Shown: positions 1-10,284, numbered from the stretch's first letter. The stretch: 40,327 nt of DNA from Atopostipes sp. (GCA_029257245.1 JARICH010000103.1:1-40327), one strand, 5' to 3'. Notes: a model not told the origin generated them from the sequence alone. Translations and numbers: made by a program.

Positions 1-1112
1 ATCCTGTTCAAGCAGATAATAATCGATGGGGCACTTTAAATTTTGATTTAGGTAAAAAAGAAGTTCAAAACTTTTTGATTTCAAATGCTCTCTTTTGGAT
101 TGAAAATTTCCATATTGATGGTTTACGAGTCGATGCAGTAAGCAGCATGATTTATCTGGATTATGATATTGGAGAGTGGACGCCAAATAAACATGGTGGT
201 AATGAAAACTTAGAAGGTATTGATTTCTTACAGAAATTAAACACCGCTCTCTTTGAACGTCATCCCGCTTTAATTGTAGCAGCAGAAGAAAGTACGGCTT
301 GGGAAGGGATTACACACCCAGTTAGTGAGGGCGGTCTAGGTTTTAACTATAAGTGGAATATGGGATGGATGAATGACACTTTAAGGTTCTTTGAAATGGA
401 TCCTATATTTAGAAAAGACCATTTCCAATTGATCACTTTTTCTTTCATGTATACCTTTAACGAAGACTTTATCTTGCCATTTTCACATGACGAAGTTGTG
501 CACGGTAAGAAATCCCTCATGCACAAAATGCATGGCGATCGTTATAATCAATTTGCCGGTCTCCGTACATTAAAGAGCTATCAGATGTTCCATCCAGGTA
601 AGAAGTTGAATTTCATGGGGAATGAATTCGGACAATTCTTAGAATGGCGTTTTGATGAGGGGCTAGAATGGGAAAGTTTAGAAGATAAAAAGAATCAGGC
701 TCATTTTGAATTTACTAAAGAATTAAATCATTTCTATCTCGATCATCGCGCCCTGTGGGAAAAAGACCATGATCCTTCAGGAATTGAAATATTGGATGCA
801 GATAATGCGGATGAATCGATTCTTTTATTTATTCGTAAAGGGAAAAAAGAAAGAGATTTCCTCATTATTGCCTGTAACTTTACGCCCGTTGAACGACAGA
901 AGGTTAAAATAGGCGTTCCATATAAAGGGCAATATGAAGAAGTTTGGAATACAGAATTAGCAGAATTAGGCGGAACTTGGGCAGAAGGTCAAGGAACTCT
1001 TCGTACCACTGAAGAAAAGATGCATCAGCAAGAACATGCGATCGAAGTCTTGTTACCAGCCTTAAGCGTGACCGTTTATGCACCTAAAAGAATTTATGGT
1101 TTAGGGAAATGA
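1..1112 (+). CDS. glgB: 1,4-alpha-glucan branching enzyme, C-terminal part (5' truncated by window edge)
   Basis: Frame is open from base 3, upstream of the ORF-track start: PVQADNNRWGTLNFDLGKKEVQNFLISNALFWIENFHIDGLRVDAV. Also has AAEESTAWEGIT and LPFSHDEVVHGKKSL, typical of GlgB, and is followed by glgCDA. Confidence 0.95.
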   Translation, partial: PVQADNNRWGTLNFDLGKKEVQNFLISNALFWIENFHIDGLRVDAVSSMIYLDYDIGEWTPNKHGGNENLEGIDFLQKLNTALFERHPALIVAAEESTAWEGITHPVSEGGLGFNYKWNMGWMNDTLRFFEMDPIFRKDHFQLITFSFMYTFNEDFILPFSHDEVVHGKKSLMHKMHGDRYNQFAGLRTLKSYQMFHPGKKLNFMGNEFGQFLEWRFDEGLEWESLEDKKNQAHFEFTKELNHFYLDHRALWEKDHDPSGIEILDADNADESILLFIRKGKKERDFLIIACNFTPVERQKVKIGVPYKGQYEEVWNTELAELGGTWAEGQGTLRTTEEKMHQQEHAIEVLLPALSVTVYAPKRIYGLGK

Positions 1113-1245
1113 AAATAAATCAAGCAATGAATCCGCTCTCGTTTCTAACCATGTGAAAACCTTATTACTCATTAAATGTTAGTCAATCACTTAAAAAAAG
1201 TATAGACAAAAGCGAAGGAGTGAAGGAAGTTTACTTCCGAATAAT

Positions 1246-2391
1246 ATGAAAACAGAAACAGTCGCAATGATATTAGCAGGGGGACAAGGTTCACGATTAG
1301 GTAAATTAACAGAGAATATCGCAAAACCTGCTGTCTCGTTTGGTGGGAATTATCGAATGATTGATTTTGCGCTTTCCAACTGTGCAAATTCGAATATTAA
1401 CACAGTAGGTGTAATTACTCAGTATAGACCCTTAGCATTAAATGATCACGTCGGGAATGGTTCAAGTTGGGGCTTAAATCGACATGGTGGTGGTGCTACC
1501 ATCTTACAGCCTTATTCAAGCGTAGAAGGAGAAAAATTCTTCGAAGGAACCTCACACGCCATCTATCAAAATATGGGCTATATAGATTTATATGATCCAG
1601 AATATGTAGTGGTTTTATCCGGGGACCATATTTATAAAATGGACTATGAAAAAATGGTCGACTACCACAAAGAAAAGAATGCTTTATTGACCATTGCTGT
1701 ACGGGAAGTCCCTTGGGAAGAAGCTTCACGTTTCGGAATCATGAATACCGATGATACTGGGCGTATTGTTGAGTTTGAAGAAAAACCAGAAAAACCAAAA
1801 TCAAATCTTGCATCAATGGGAGTTTACGTCTTCTCTTGGAAGCGGTTGAAAAAATATTTATCAGATGCAGCATCTAAGGGCAAGGAAATGGATGACTTCG
1901 GTCACGATGTTATTCCAGCTTATTTAAGAAATAGTGAAGCCGTTTATGCTTACAGCTTTGATGGTTATTGGAAAGATGTAGGAACGATTGAAAGTTTATG
2001 GGAATCCAATATGGAATTTTTAGATCCAAAACATGAATTGAATATCCGGGATTCCTCTTGGAGAATTTTCTCTAAATCCTATAACACAACACCACAACAA
2101 ATTGCTGAAGATGCTGAAGTGACGGATTCAATGGTGACAGATGGGTGCTATGTGGCTGGGAAAGTCAAGCATTCAATTTTAGGCCATAACGTAAAGATTG
2201 GTAAAAATAGTATCGTCAAAGATAGTGTAATTATGCCAAATGCGGTAATCGGAGAAAATGTTTATATTGAAAAAGCAATTGTTGGAGAGAACGCACGACT
2301 TTACGAAGGAGCCCAAGTCATTGGAAGAGAAGGGGCAATTGAAGTTGTAGGTAATGAAGAAAGACTAGGGGGCAAGAAAGATGAAGAATAA
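1246..2391 (+). CDS. glgC: Glucose-1-phosphate adenylyltransferase
   Basis: [39 protein letters not shown] nucleotidyltransferase signature; C-terminal left-handed beta-helix repeats; operon position. Confidence 0.95.
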   Translation: MKTETVAMILAGGQGSRLGKLTENIAKPAVSFGGNYRMIDFALSNCANSNINTVGVITQYRPLALNDHVGNGSSWGLNRHGGGATILQPYSSVEGEKFFEGTSHAIYQNMGYIDLYDPEYVVVLSGDHIYKMDYEKMVDYHKEKNALLTIAVREVPWEEASRFGIMNTDDTGRIVEFEEKPEKPKSNLASMGVYVFSWKRLKKYLSDAASKGKEMDDFGHDVIPAYLRNSEAVYAYSFDGYWKDVGTIESLWESNMEFLDPKHELNIRDSSWRIFSKSYNTTPQQIAEDAEVTDSMVTDGCYVAGKVKHSILGHNVKIGKNSIVKDSVIMPNAVIGENVYIEKAIVGENARLYEGAQVIGREGAIEVVGNEERLGGKKDEE

Positions 2392-3547
2392 ATATGCAGT
2401 CATATTTAACTTAGTAGAAGAATCAGATGAATTATTGCCGTTGACGGACCGACGACCAGTGGCTACATTGCCAATTGCCGGTCGTTATCGTTTAATCGAT
2501 TTTCCTTTTTCAAGTTTATCAAATGCTGAAATTCGGTCTGCGTCCTTATTTATTTCAGGATCCGGTCGTTCTTTATATGACCATGTTCGAGCTGGACAAG
2601 CTTGGGGCTTAGATAATGTGACGGGTGGGGGAATTTTTACCCATTCACAAATCAAATTGAAGTCGAAGACTGAAAGCAACCTCAATTATTATCAAGATCA
2701 TCGAGATTATCTAGATAAGAGTTCCTCTAAATATGTTGTCTTGCTCGGATCGAATATCTTAGCCAATCTATCGATTGATTCTATGCTTGCTTATCACTTA
2801 GAAGAAGCGAATGATATAACGGTAGCCTATAAGAGTGTCCCAAGAAATGAATTGCGTGAAGATACTATTTTTTCTCGTTATATCTTTTCGGAGAATCATA
2901 AGAAAAGAATTGATAAAATACAACCTTTGTCTGATCTAGCTCTCGTTTCAACGGAAGTGATGTTTGGTTTAAACATTCTCATTACCGAAAAAGAAAGCTT
3001 TATGCGATATTTAGATGAGGTTGAAGAATTAAACCAGTTAGTTTCGGTTGAAAATATATTAAATGTTGCGAAAGAGAATCCAGCAGTTCAAATAGGTGGC
3101 TATGAATATACCGGCTATCTAAAAGCTATCGAAGATCACACTAGTTACTTTGCAGCAAATATGGATATGCTTGATGAAGAGAAATTCAATGCATTATTCT
3201 ATCGAGAGTCACCGGTTTTAACAAAATCAAAAAACTCAGCGCCTAGTTATTACGGCAAAGAATCACAAGTGAAGAATTCTTTATTGGCTAATGACTGTGA
3301 AATTTATGGACAAGTTGAAAACTCAGTCATCTTTAGAAAAAGTTTCATTTGTGAAAAATCACAAATCAATCATTCAGTCATTTTACAAGGCTCCTATGTA
3401 GATGAATATGCCGATCTAGATTATGTGATCTTAGATAAACGCGTTCATGTAGAAAAAGGAGTTAAATTAGAAGGAACAGCTGAAAACCCTATTGTAGTGC
3501 CGAAAGATTCAAGAGTCTTATCCTCAGGAGAAATAGTGGAAGGATGA
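2381..3547 (+). CDS. glgD: GlgD, regulatory-type ADP-glucose pyrophosphorylase subunit
   Basis: GlgC-like fold ([26 protein letters not shown]) without the canonical GGxGxRL loop; overlaps the glgC 3' end by 11 nt and the glgA 5' end. Confidence 0.9.
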   Translation: MKNKYAVIFNLVEESDELLPLTDRRPVATLPIAGRYRLIDFPFSSLSNAEIRSASLFISGSGRSLYDHVRAGQAWGLDNVTGGGIFTHSQIKLKSKTESNLNYYQDHRDYLDKSSSKYVVLLGSNILANLSIDSMLAYHLEEANDITVAYKSVPRNELREDTIFSRYIFSENHKKRIDKIQPLSDLALVSTEVMFGLNILITEKESFMRYLDEVEELNQLVSVENILNVAKENPAVQIGGYEYTGYLKAIEDHTSYFAANMDMLDEEKFNALFYRESPVLTKSKNSAPSYYGKESQVKNSLLANDCEIYGQVENSVIFRKSFICEKSQINHSVILQGSYVDEYADLDYVILDKRVHVEKGVKLEGTAENPIVVPKDSRVLSSGEIVEG

Positions 3548-4995
3548 AAGCGATGAAATTATTATTTGCGGCAAGTGAATGTGCTCCCTTTTTTAAATCA
3601 GGTGGACTCGGAGATGTAATTGGTGCTTTGCCAAAGGAGTTAGCCAAGAAAGGTCATGAAGTAGGCGTTGTTTTGCCTTATTTTAAGCGACTCATTCCAG
3701 AAAGATACAAGAAGAAAATAAAAGATCTAGCTCAATTTGAAATTGAAATGAACTGGAGAAAGCAATATGTTGGAATCAAACACTTAAAACAAGATGGAGT
3801 GAACTACTACTTCATTGATAATGAATTTTACTTTAATCGAGAAGCTTTGTACGGTTATGGCGATGACGCTGAACGTTTTGCTTATTTCCAATTAGCAGCC
3901 ATTGAAATGCTCGAAGTTATTGATTATATTCCTGATGTTTTCCATGTGAATGACTGGCAAACAGCTGTCATACCAGTACTTTTAAAAGATAAGTATGCTT
4001 GGAAAGAAAGACTAAGAAATATTAAAACAGTCCTAACCATCCATAACCTGATGTTTCAAGGAACTTTTGATCAATATGTCTTAGGAGATTTATTTGGAAT
4101 TGGCTATGCAGCTTTTCATGAATACGGTTTAAAAGATGAAAATGATGAAGTGAATTATCTTAAGGGCGGGATTTATTATAGTGATCTCTTAACAACAGTC
4201 AGCCCAACTTATGCCCAAGAAATTCAACAGCCTGAATTCGGTATGGGTTTAGATGAGGATATCCGTCGAGTCAATTATAAGCTAGTTGGTTTATTAAATG
4301 GAATTGATTATGATATTTACGATCCTGAAAAAGACAAGACCATTCCGGCAACCTTTACAAAAAAAGATTTGTCCGGAAAAATGGAGAATAAATTAAAACT
4401 GCAGGAACAAGTCGGTCTTCCGGTGGATGAAGATACTGCTTTGATTGGTGTCGTTACAAGATTAGATGAACAAAAAGGAATCCAATTAATACTGGATAGT
4501 CTGCATGAATTAATGAATTTTAGAAATGTTCAAATTGTCTTATTGGGAACAGGAAAATCTTATTATGAAGATGCCTTCCGTTACTTTACTAGTCGTTATC
4601 CGAATAAATTTAAAGGAATTATCGATTTTGATATCGATTTAGCTCAACTTATTTATGCGGGAGCAGATATGTTTTTAATGCCTTCTGGTTTTGAGCCATG
4701 TGGGCTCAGTCAAATGAACTCTATGAGATACGGTACCTTGCCTATTGTCCATGAAACAGGGGGCTTAGCCGATACTGTCAGAGCATATAACCATGTAACC
4801 GTTGAAGGAACGGGCTTCTCATTTTATGATTTTAATGCCGAGACTTTACTCGCTATAATCGATCAGGCATTGATTGTTTACTATGACTTCCCAGAACAGT
4901 GGGAGCAGCTAGTCACTCAAGCCATGTCAGAAGATAATAGTTGGGAACAAGCAGCGGATGCTTATGTGGAGCAATACAAACATTTATTAGAATAA
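3544..4995 (+). CDS. glgA: Glycogen synthase (ADP-glucose)
   Basis: MKLLFAASECAPFFKSGGLGDVIGALPKELAKKGHEV, VNDWQTAVIP, FEPCGLSQMNSMRYGTLPIVHETGGLADTV. ATG at 3553 is an alternative start. Confidence 0.96.
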   Translation: MKAMKLLFAASECAPFFKSGGLGDVIGALPKELAKKGHEVGVVLPYFKRLIPERYKKKIKDLAQFEIEMNWRKQYVGIKHLKQDGVNYYFIDNEFYFNREALYGYGDDAERFAYFQLAAIEMLEVIDYIPDVFHVNDWQTAVIPVLLKDKYAWKERLRNIKTVLTIHNLMFQGTFDQYVLGDLFGIGYAAFHEYGLKDENDEVNYLKGGIYYSDLLTTVSPTYAQEIQQPEFGMGLDEDIRRVNYKLVGLLNGIDYDIYDPEKDKTIPATFTKKDLSGKMENKLKLQEQVGLPVDEDTALIGVVTRLDEQKGIQLILDSLHELMNFRNVQIVLLGTGKSYYEDAFRYFTSRYPNKFKGIIDFDIDLAQLIYAGADMFLMPSGFEPCGLSQMNSMRYGTLPIVHETGGLADTVRAYNHVTVEGTGFSFYDFNAETLLAIIDQALIVYYDFPEQWEQLVTQAMSEDNSWEQAADAYVEQYKHLLE

Positions 4996-5004
4996 GACAA
5001 AATA

Positions 5005-5049
5005 AAAAAGCAGGGCGCTTATTTTTAGACAAGAACGCCTTGCTTTTTT
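5005..5049. terminator. Bidirectional intrinsic terminator between convergent glgA and uppP
   Basis: AAAAAAGCAGGGCGCTT ... AAGAACGCCTTGCTTTTTT inverted repeat with A/T tracts on both sides. Confidence 0.85.
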
Positions 5050-5070
5050 AATTTAAAAGATTAGATTTAT

Positions 5071-5886
5071 TTAAAAGAAACTAAAGTAGCCAATAATTAG
5101 AAGGCCCACGATAATTCGGTACCAACCAAAAGCACTAAAGTCATTATTTTGGATATAGTTCATCAAGAACTTGATCGCAAAATAGGAAACAACGAAAGAG
5201 CTGATGCAACCGATGAGTAAAATAATTAATTCGTTGCCTGTAAAAGCAAAGCCAAACTTACTCATTTTTACAACACTAGCTCCGAACATTACTGGAATTG
5301 ACATAAAGAATGAAAATTCTGCAGCAACCGGTCGAGAAGTTCCTAATAGGATTCCCCCCATGATGGTTGAACCGGATCGAGAAGTTCCAGGAATGAGAGC
5401 CAAAATCTGAAACAAACCAACTTTGAATGCCTCTTTATAGCCAAAAGCATCCCAATCTGTATATTTTGTTTCTCGATTTTTATTCCACCGTTCAATCAGA
5501 ATAAATAAAACCCCGTAGACAATTAATGCGACCGATACGGTTTGCCAATTAAAGAAATATTCGTCAATGAGGTCGTCGAAGAGTAGGCCGATAATCCCAA
5601 CTGGAATAATTCCAGCAATGACTTTGAACCAAATGGCCCAGGTTCTATTGGTTTCTTCTCTTGATTTTGCCATGAAAGGATTCAATCGTTTAAAATAGAG
5701 TAAAATAACAGCTAAAACGGAAGCTAACTGAATAACCACAAAGTACATTTCTTTAAATTCAGCGGTTTGATTTAACACTAAAAATTCATCAACCAGAATC
5801 ATATGGCCGGTACTACTCACTGGTAACCATTCTGTAATTCCTTGGACAATACCTAATATAATTGATTTTAAAATTTCAATAAACAC
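5071..5886 (-). CDS. uppP: Undecaprenyl-diphosphatase (BacA/UppP family)
   Basis: [22 protein letters not shown] and [19 protein letters not shown] signatures; GTG start with upstream AAGGAG on the minus strand. Confidence 0.95.
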   Translation of the reverse strand: MFIEILKSIILGIVQGITEWLPVSSTGHMILVDEFLVLNQTAEFKEMYFVVIQLASVLAVILLYFKRLNPFMAKSREETNRTWAIWFKVIAGIIPVGIIGLLFDDLIDEYFFNWQTVSVALIVYGVLFILIERWNKNRETKYTDWDAFGYKEAFKVGLFQILALIPGTSRSGSTIMGGILLGTSRPVAAEFSFFMSIPVMFGASVVKMSKFGFAFTGNELIILLIGCISSFVVSYFAIKFLMNYIQNNDFSAFGWYRIIVGLLIIGYFSFF

Positions 5887-6022
5887 GTTGACACACTCCT
5901 TATTTTCTATCTTTTATATAATACGCTAAATAGCTCGAAAAGCCAAAGTTAAAATAGAAGATTCGCTGGAAAAGATCATGAGAGTTCCCTTATACTGTAG
6001 GGTAGAAATGAGGAGGGAAAGA

Positions 6023-6520
6023 ATGATTTTTGAAAGAAAAGATAATAATCACTTAAATAAAGAAGATACCAATAAAGTTCAGACTTATTTTTGGACCTTA
6101 TTGAAGTGGTATTGGCTATTAGTTCCAAGCATTTATTTTTTGGTGAAATTGCCAGCTTTATTGCAAGAAATCGAAGCAGGCCCTTTATCCATGAAAGAAA
6201 TTTCAACCGTCTTTTTTCAAATCCTAAATTATACAATGGCTGCGAACATGTTTTTAATGGCGCCAGAAGAACTGTCTAAAAAAGGAGTAGCAGATAAGTT
6301 TTTGAAAATAGCACTCATCCAGCAGTTTTTTGTTGGTGATTTAATTAGTATTATTTTAGTCGCTTTAGCCTGGTATCAGTTGCCTAAAGTGTTCGTTGGA
6401 GAAGTGATCGAGCAGGGTGATAAAAGTGCACAAGTGAAACCGAGGACGAATTTAATACTTGTTATTTTAACGACATTATTTTCTATCACCTTTGCAGTCA
6501 GTCGAATGCTTTCACAGTGA
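6023..6520 (+). CDS. Small integral membrane protein of unknown function
   Basis: In-frame ATG at 6023 directly follows AGGAGGGAAAGA, so the ORF-track start at 5978 is probably too early and overlaps the promoter. Several hydrophobic segments; no family recognised. Confidence 0.75.
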   Translation: MIFERKDNNHLNKEDTNKVQTYFWTLLKWYWLLVPSIYFLVKLPALLQEIEAGPLSMKEISTVFFQILNYTMAANMFLMAPEELSKKGVADKFLKIALIQQFFVGDLISIILVALAWYQLPKVFVGEVIEQGDKSAQVKPRTNLILVILTTLFSITFAVSRMLSQ

Positions 6521-6579
6521 AATGAATATAGTGTATACTTATAAGTTAATGAGACAAATCAGAGAAGGAGTGAGATAAA

Positions 6580-7089
6580 ATGGGATTGTTTGATTTTTTT
6601 AAAGGAAAAGATAAAACAGAACAACCGAGTACTAGTACTTTGTATAACCCAGTTGATGGAAAAATAATACCGATTAGTGAAGTATCAGATCCAGTTTTCT
6701 CAGAAAAAATGATGGGTGACGGTTTTGGAGTAATTCCTGAAACAGGTGAAATTTATTCACCAGTCGATGCTGAGATTATATCAGTCTTCCCAACAAAACA
6801 TGCTCTAGGCTTAAAGTTAGCGAATGGAATTGATCTGCTCATTCATATTGGGATTGATACCGTTGAGTTAGAAGGTAAACCATTCGACATATTAGTCGAA
6901 GAATCTGAAAAGGTAACCCCAGAAACCTTGCTTGTAAAAGTTGATTTAGAGGCGCTAAAAGAAGCGGGCAAAGAAGATACAGTCATTGTTGCCTTTACCA
7001 ATATGGATATTGTTGAAGATTACTCTTTATCCACTACGGGCGAACTGAAACAAGGACAAGCAATAGGTGAAATCAGCGCAAAAAAATAA
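6580..7089 (+). CDS. Stand-alone PTS glucose-type EIIA component (Crr-like)
   Basis: PVDGKIIPISEVSDPVFSEKMMGDGFGVIP and LLIHIGIDTVELEGKPF (phospho-His site). No IIB or IIC domain. Confidence 0.93.
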   Translation: MGLFDFFKGKDKTEQPSTSTLYNPVDGKIIPISEVSDPVFSEKMMGDGFGVIPETGEIYSPVDAEIISVFPTKHALGLKLANGIDLLIHIGIDTVELEGKPFDILVEESEKVTPETLLVKVDLEALKEAGKEDTVIVAFTNMDIVEDYSLSTTGELKQGQAIGEISAKK

Positions 7090-7103
7090 AATAAATTAGA
7101 AAT

Positions 7104-7150
7104 AAAAAATACCTTAGCTAAAGGATTAAATTCCAAGCTAAGGTATTTTT
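7104..7150. terminator. Bidirectional intrinsic terminator
   Basis: AAAAATACCTTAGCT ... AAGCTAAGGTATTTTT between convergent genes. Confidence 0.85.
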
Positions 7151-7158
7151 CGTGTTCA

Positions 7159-8187
7159 TTAGATTTCAATATTAACAATTTCAGGTGCAAAAAAGTCTTT
7201 TTCTAAGAGAGTCAACCGACCATTCTCAGTGTTTCGTTCAAATAGAGTGAGATTATCTGAATTTTGATGAGCAACAATTAAGAATCTTTCTGAAGGATCT
7301 AAATTAAAGTCTCGCGGTGTTTCTCCCTCACTTGGCGTGTAATCAATAATCGACAAATGACCTTCCGCCTCTATTTCAAAAACAGCAATCGAATCATGGC
7401 CTCGATTTGAAGCATATAGAAACCGGCCATCTTTTGTTACCCGGAGGGCGGCTCCACCATTGAAATCAGTATGATGCTCAGGAATTGTTGAGATGGTCTG
7501 AGCTTCTGTAAATTCCCCATTCTCAGGATTATAGTCTAAAACAATGATTTCACTCGATAATTCTGCAAATAAATAGGTGGTTTGACCATTTGGATGGAAG
7601 ACTAAGTGTCGAGGACCACTGCCTGCATTTACTTTTAAGCGTGCTTTTTCGCTGATCTTACCTTGATCATTCACTTCATAAGTATAGACTTCATCGGTTC
7701 CTAAATCACAAACGGCAATATATTTTCCGTCAGGTGTCAGGTCACTATAATGAACATGTGGACTAGTTTGGTTCTCATGGACAGACGAACCTGTGTGGCT
7801 CACCATATCAAGCAATTCAAGATTACCCGCATCATCTGTTGAATAAACAGCAAACTCTCCCTTGTGATAGTTAGAAGTATAAATAAACTGTCGTTTCTCA
7901 TCATAAGCAATATAGGCAGGTGAAGCTCCATCACTTAACAGAACCGACTGGCGGATATAGTCGCCATTTTCATCTTTGACTAAGCTAGCAATACCACCTT
8001 GTCCCTCTTCATTCACAATTGAAAAAATAATATCGGAATCTTTATTTTGAGCGAGATAGGTAGGGCTACCCACTTTAGCTAATAAGGATAAGTCTTCTAA
8101 TTGTTTCTGTTTATTATTTAATTGGACAGTATAGATTCCCTCACTGACTCTACGTGTATAGCTTCCTAATAATAGTTCAATTGACAT
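7159..8187 (-). CDS. Lactonase family beta-propeller protein (6-phosphogluconolactonase, YkgB/Pgl-like)
   Basis: LLGSYTRRVSEGIYTV, SPHVHYSDLTPDGKYIAVCDLGTDEVYTY, GSGPRHLVFHPNG, ETPRDFNLDPSERFLIVAHQNSDNLTLFE motifs of the lactonase beta-propeller family. Confidence 0.88.
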   Translation of the reverse strand: MSIELLLGSYTRRVSEGIYTVQLNNKQKQLEDLSLLAKVGSPTYLAQNKDSDIIFSIVNEEGQGGIASLVKDENGDYIRQSVLLSDGASPAYIAYDEKRQFIYTSNYHKGEFAVYSTDDAGNLELLDMVSHTGSSVHENQTSPHVHYSDLTPDGKYIAVCDLGTDEVYTYEVNDQGKISEKARLKVNAGSGPRHLVFHPNGQTTYLFAELSSEIIVLDYNPENGEFTEAQTISTIPEHHTDFNGGAALRVTKDGRFLYASNRGHDSIAVFEIEAEGHLSIIDYTPSEGETPRDFNLDPSERFLIVAHQNSDNLTLFERNTENGRLTLLEKDFFAPEIVNIEI

Positions 8188-8312
8188 TAAAAAAACGCCT
8201 CCTTTAAATTTTTATGTTTATTTATTATAGCAAAGATACTTAATAATCGCATAAGATAGCATTCAGATGAAAGAACTAAGACATCTAATGAGAAAGCTCT
8301 CAGATTGTATGG

Positions 8313-8318
8313 TAAAAT
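8313..8318 (+). promoter_or_regulatory. Extended -10 promoter element (TATGGTAAAAT) upstream of AI-2E family gene
   Basis: TG-N-TAAAAT about 35 nt before the start codon; weak -35 region. Confidence 0.5.
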
Positions 8319-8351
8319 TGAGTTACAATTATTTTTGAGAGGAGTAGAGCA

Positions 8352-9488
8352 ATGAAAGAGTCAAAAAAAGAAAATATAAAAGAAACAATATTTGGGCGGG
8401 ATATTTTAAATAATAAATTGGTGACTGTTTTATTAGTGGCCCTTCTTTTATTCACCACAGTCTTTGCTTTTACTAAAATTTCTTATTTATTTACCCCACT
8501 TGTACAAATCTTTTCGATTATTGGGACTCCAATCTTATTTGCGATTTTGTTTTATTACTTATTCATACCGATCGTAATTTACTTAGAAAGCAAGGGACTC
8601 AGTCGGAAGATGGCAGTTTGGCTCGTGTTTTTAGGAGTTTTTATCCTTTTAGCCTTAGCGATTACCTTTATTATTCCAGGAATTGGAGATCAATTTAGGG
8701 AGTTAATCGATAATTTCCCAAGGATCTGGGCGAATGTACTACATCAGATTGAGCAGCTTTTATATGATGAATGGTTGACGGAAGCTTATCAAACGATTCA
8801 AGAAACACAGATCTTGACTCGAATATCTGAACAACTCACAAATGTCTTTTCAGTGACGATTGGAAGCATTACAAGTGCAATTGGTATTGTGACTCGAATT
8901 AGTGTCACGCTTTTTACCGTACCTTTTATATTATATTATCTGTTAATTGATGGAGAACAATTAAAGAAAATGATCATGAAATATACACCGAATCGTGCAC
9001 GACCAGTGATGAAGAAATTTCTCTTTCAGGCAAGTGATCAAGTCGGCTCCTATGTTAGAGGAGAGTTGCTCGTTGCTATATCGGTAATGATTATGTTTTA
9101 TATTGGCTATCGAATCATTGGCTTAGAATACGCTTTGGTCTTATCCATATCGGCCGGTTTCTTAAACTTAATTCCTTATTTAGGGTCGATTCTATCTGCA
9201 GTTCCAGCGATGATTATTGGTGCCTTTGTTTCACCATTTAAATTACTACAGGTCATTTTAGTTCTGATGGTTGAGCAGTTTATTGAGGGGCGCTTTATCA
9301 GTCCACAGATTTTAGGAAATTCATTGAATATTCATCCGATCTTGATTCTCTTTATACTGTTGGTTTCAGGAAGTCTCTTTGGTTTTGTCGGATTAGTGTT
9401 TGGTGTTCCAGGATTTGCAGTAGTTCGTGTCCTCTGGCAATTGTTCTTTGATTGGTTTAGCGAAAATTTTGACTACTACAATGATTAA
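8352..9488 (+). CDS. AI-2E family transporter / PerM-like permease
   Basis: Multi-TM protein with GELLVAISVMIMFYIGYRIIGLEYALVLSISAGFLNLIPYLGSILSAVPAMIIG and VEQFIEGRFISPQILGNSLNIHPI, typical of the UPF0118/AI-2E exporter family. Confidence 0.92.
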   Translation: MKESKKENIKETIFGRDILNNKLVTVLLVALLLFTTVFAFTKISYLFTPLVQIFSIIGTPILFAILFYYLFIPIVIYLESKGLSRKMAVWLVFLGVFILLALAITFIIPGIGDQFRELIDNFPRIWANVLHQIEQLLYDEWLTEAYQTIQETQILTRISEQLTNVFSVTIGSITSAIGIVTRISVTLFTVPFILYYLLIDGEQLKKMIMKYTPNRARPVMKKFLFQASDQVGSYVRGELLVAISVMIMFYIGYRIIGLEYALVLSISAGFLNLIPYLGSILSAVPAMIIGAFVSPFKLLQVILVLMVEQFIEGRFISPQILGNSLNIHPILILFILLVSGSLFGFVGLVFGVPGFAVVRVLWQLFFDWFSENFDYYND

Positions 9489-9565
9489 GGATTTTCAGAG
9501 AAAGATATCCGCTTAAGCTAGAAATAAATAGGGGGACACTCAAGCAAAATCATAACGGCTCTTGT

Positions 9566-9594
9566 TTGAATAGAAAAAATTAATCCCCTATAAT
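9566..9594 (+). promoter_or_regulatory. Sigma-A type promoter of tetR-ABC operon
   Basis: TTGAAT (9566-9571), 17-nt spacer, TATAAT (9589-9594). Confidence 0.65.
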
Positions 9595-9639
9595 AAATAA
9601 TTGACTGCAAAAATCAAAAAATTCAGCTAGGAGGTCAAC

Positions 9640-10266
9640 ATGGTATCGAAAACATTTTTAAATTTAAAAGACGAGAAAAGAAACAGAATTATTCAAGCGG
9701 CATTGGCTGAATTTTCAAGAGTGCCAATGAATGAAGCCTCTGTCACCAATATTGTAAAAGAGGCAGCTATTTCCCGTGGAAGCTTTTACCAATATTTTGG
9801 TGGAAAAGAATCACTTTACCAGTATATTGTTCGAGATTTATACAGTAAACATCGCCAAGATTTGTATGAGAAAATTAAGTCAAACGGTGGAGATTTATAT
9901 CAGTCTCTTCTTGATTTTTATGGAGATTATATTGATGAGATTATGACTTCAGAATATTTTTCTTTTTATGAGAATACATTTTTACATGTAAATCATTATT
10001 TGATTGGACAAGAAGGAATCCTTAGCCTTTCAAATCGCTCATATAAAAGAAAAGTTGAACAAGAAGATTTCGTTTCACTTATTAATATGGATAATTTACG
10101 AACAGATTCGGAAGATGATTTACTTGAATTTATTTATTTTACAGTGAATTTGATTCATCAGATGGTTGTTGAAGGTTTCGTTAACGATTTATCGGGTGAA
10201 GAGATAAAAAAACGTTCCATGCGTGCAGTAAATTGGCTGTATTATGGAATTCAAGATGAAAATTAA
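9640..10266 (+). CDS. TetR/AcrR family transcriptional regulator
   Basis: N-terminal HTH: KRNRIIQAALAEFSRVPMNEASVTNIVKEAAISRGSFYQYFGGKESLYQYI. SD GGAGG precedes the ATG. Confidence 0.92.
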   Translation: MVSKTFLNLKDEKRNRIIQAALAEFSRVPMNEASVTNIVKEAAISRGSFYQYFGGKESLYQYIVRDLYSKHRQDLYEKIKSNGGDLYQSLLDFYGDYIDEIMTSEYFSFYENTFLHVNHYLIGQEGILSLSNRSYKRKVEQEDFVSLINMDNLRTDSEDDLLEFIYFTVNLIHQMVVEGFVNDLSGEEIKKRSMRAVNWLYYGIQDEN

Positions 10267-10284
10267 AAGAAAGTAGAGGATAAA

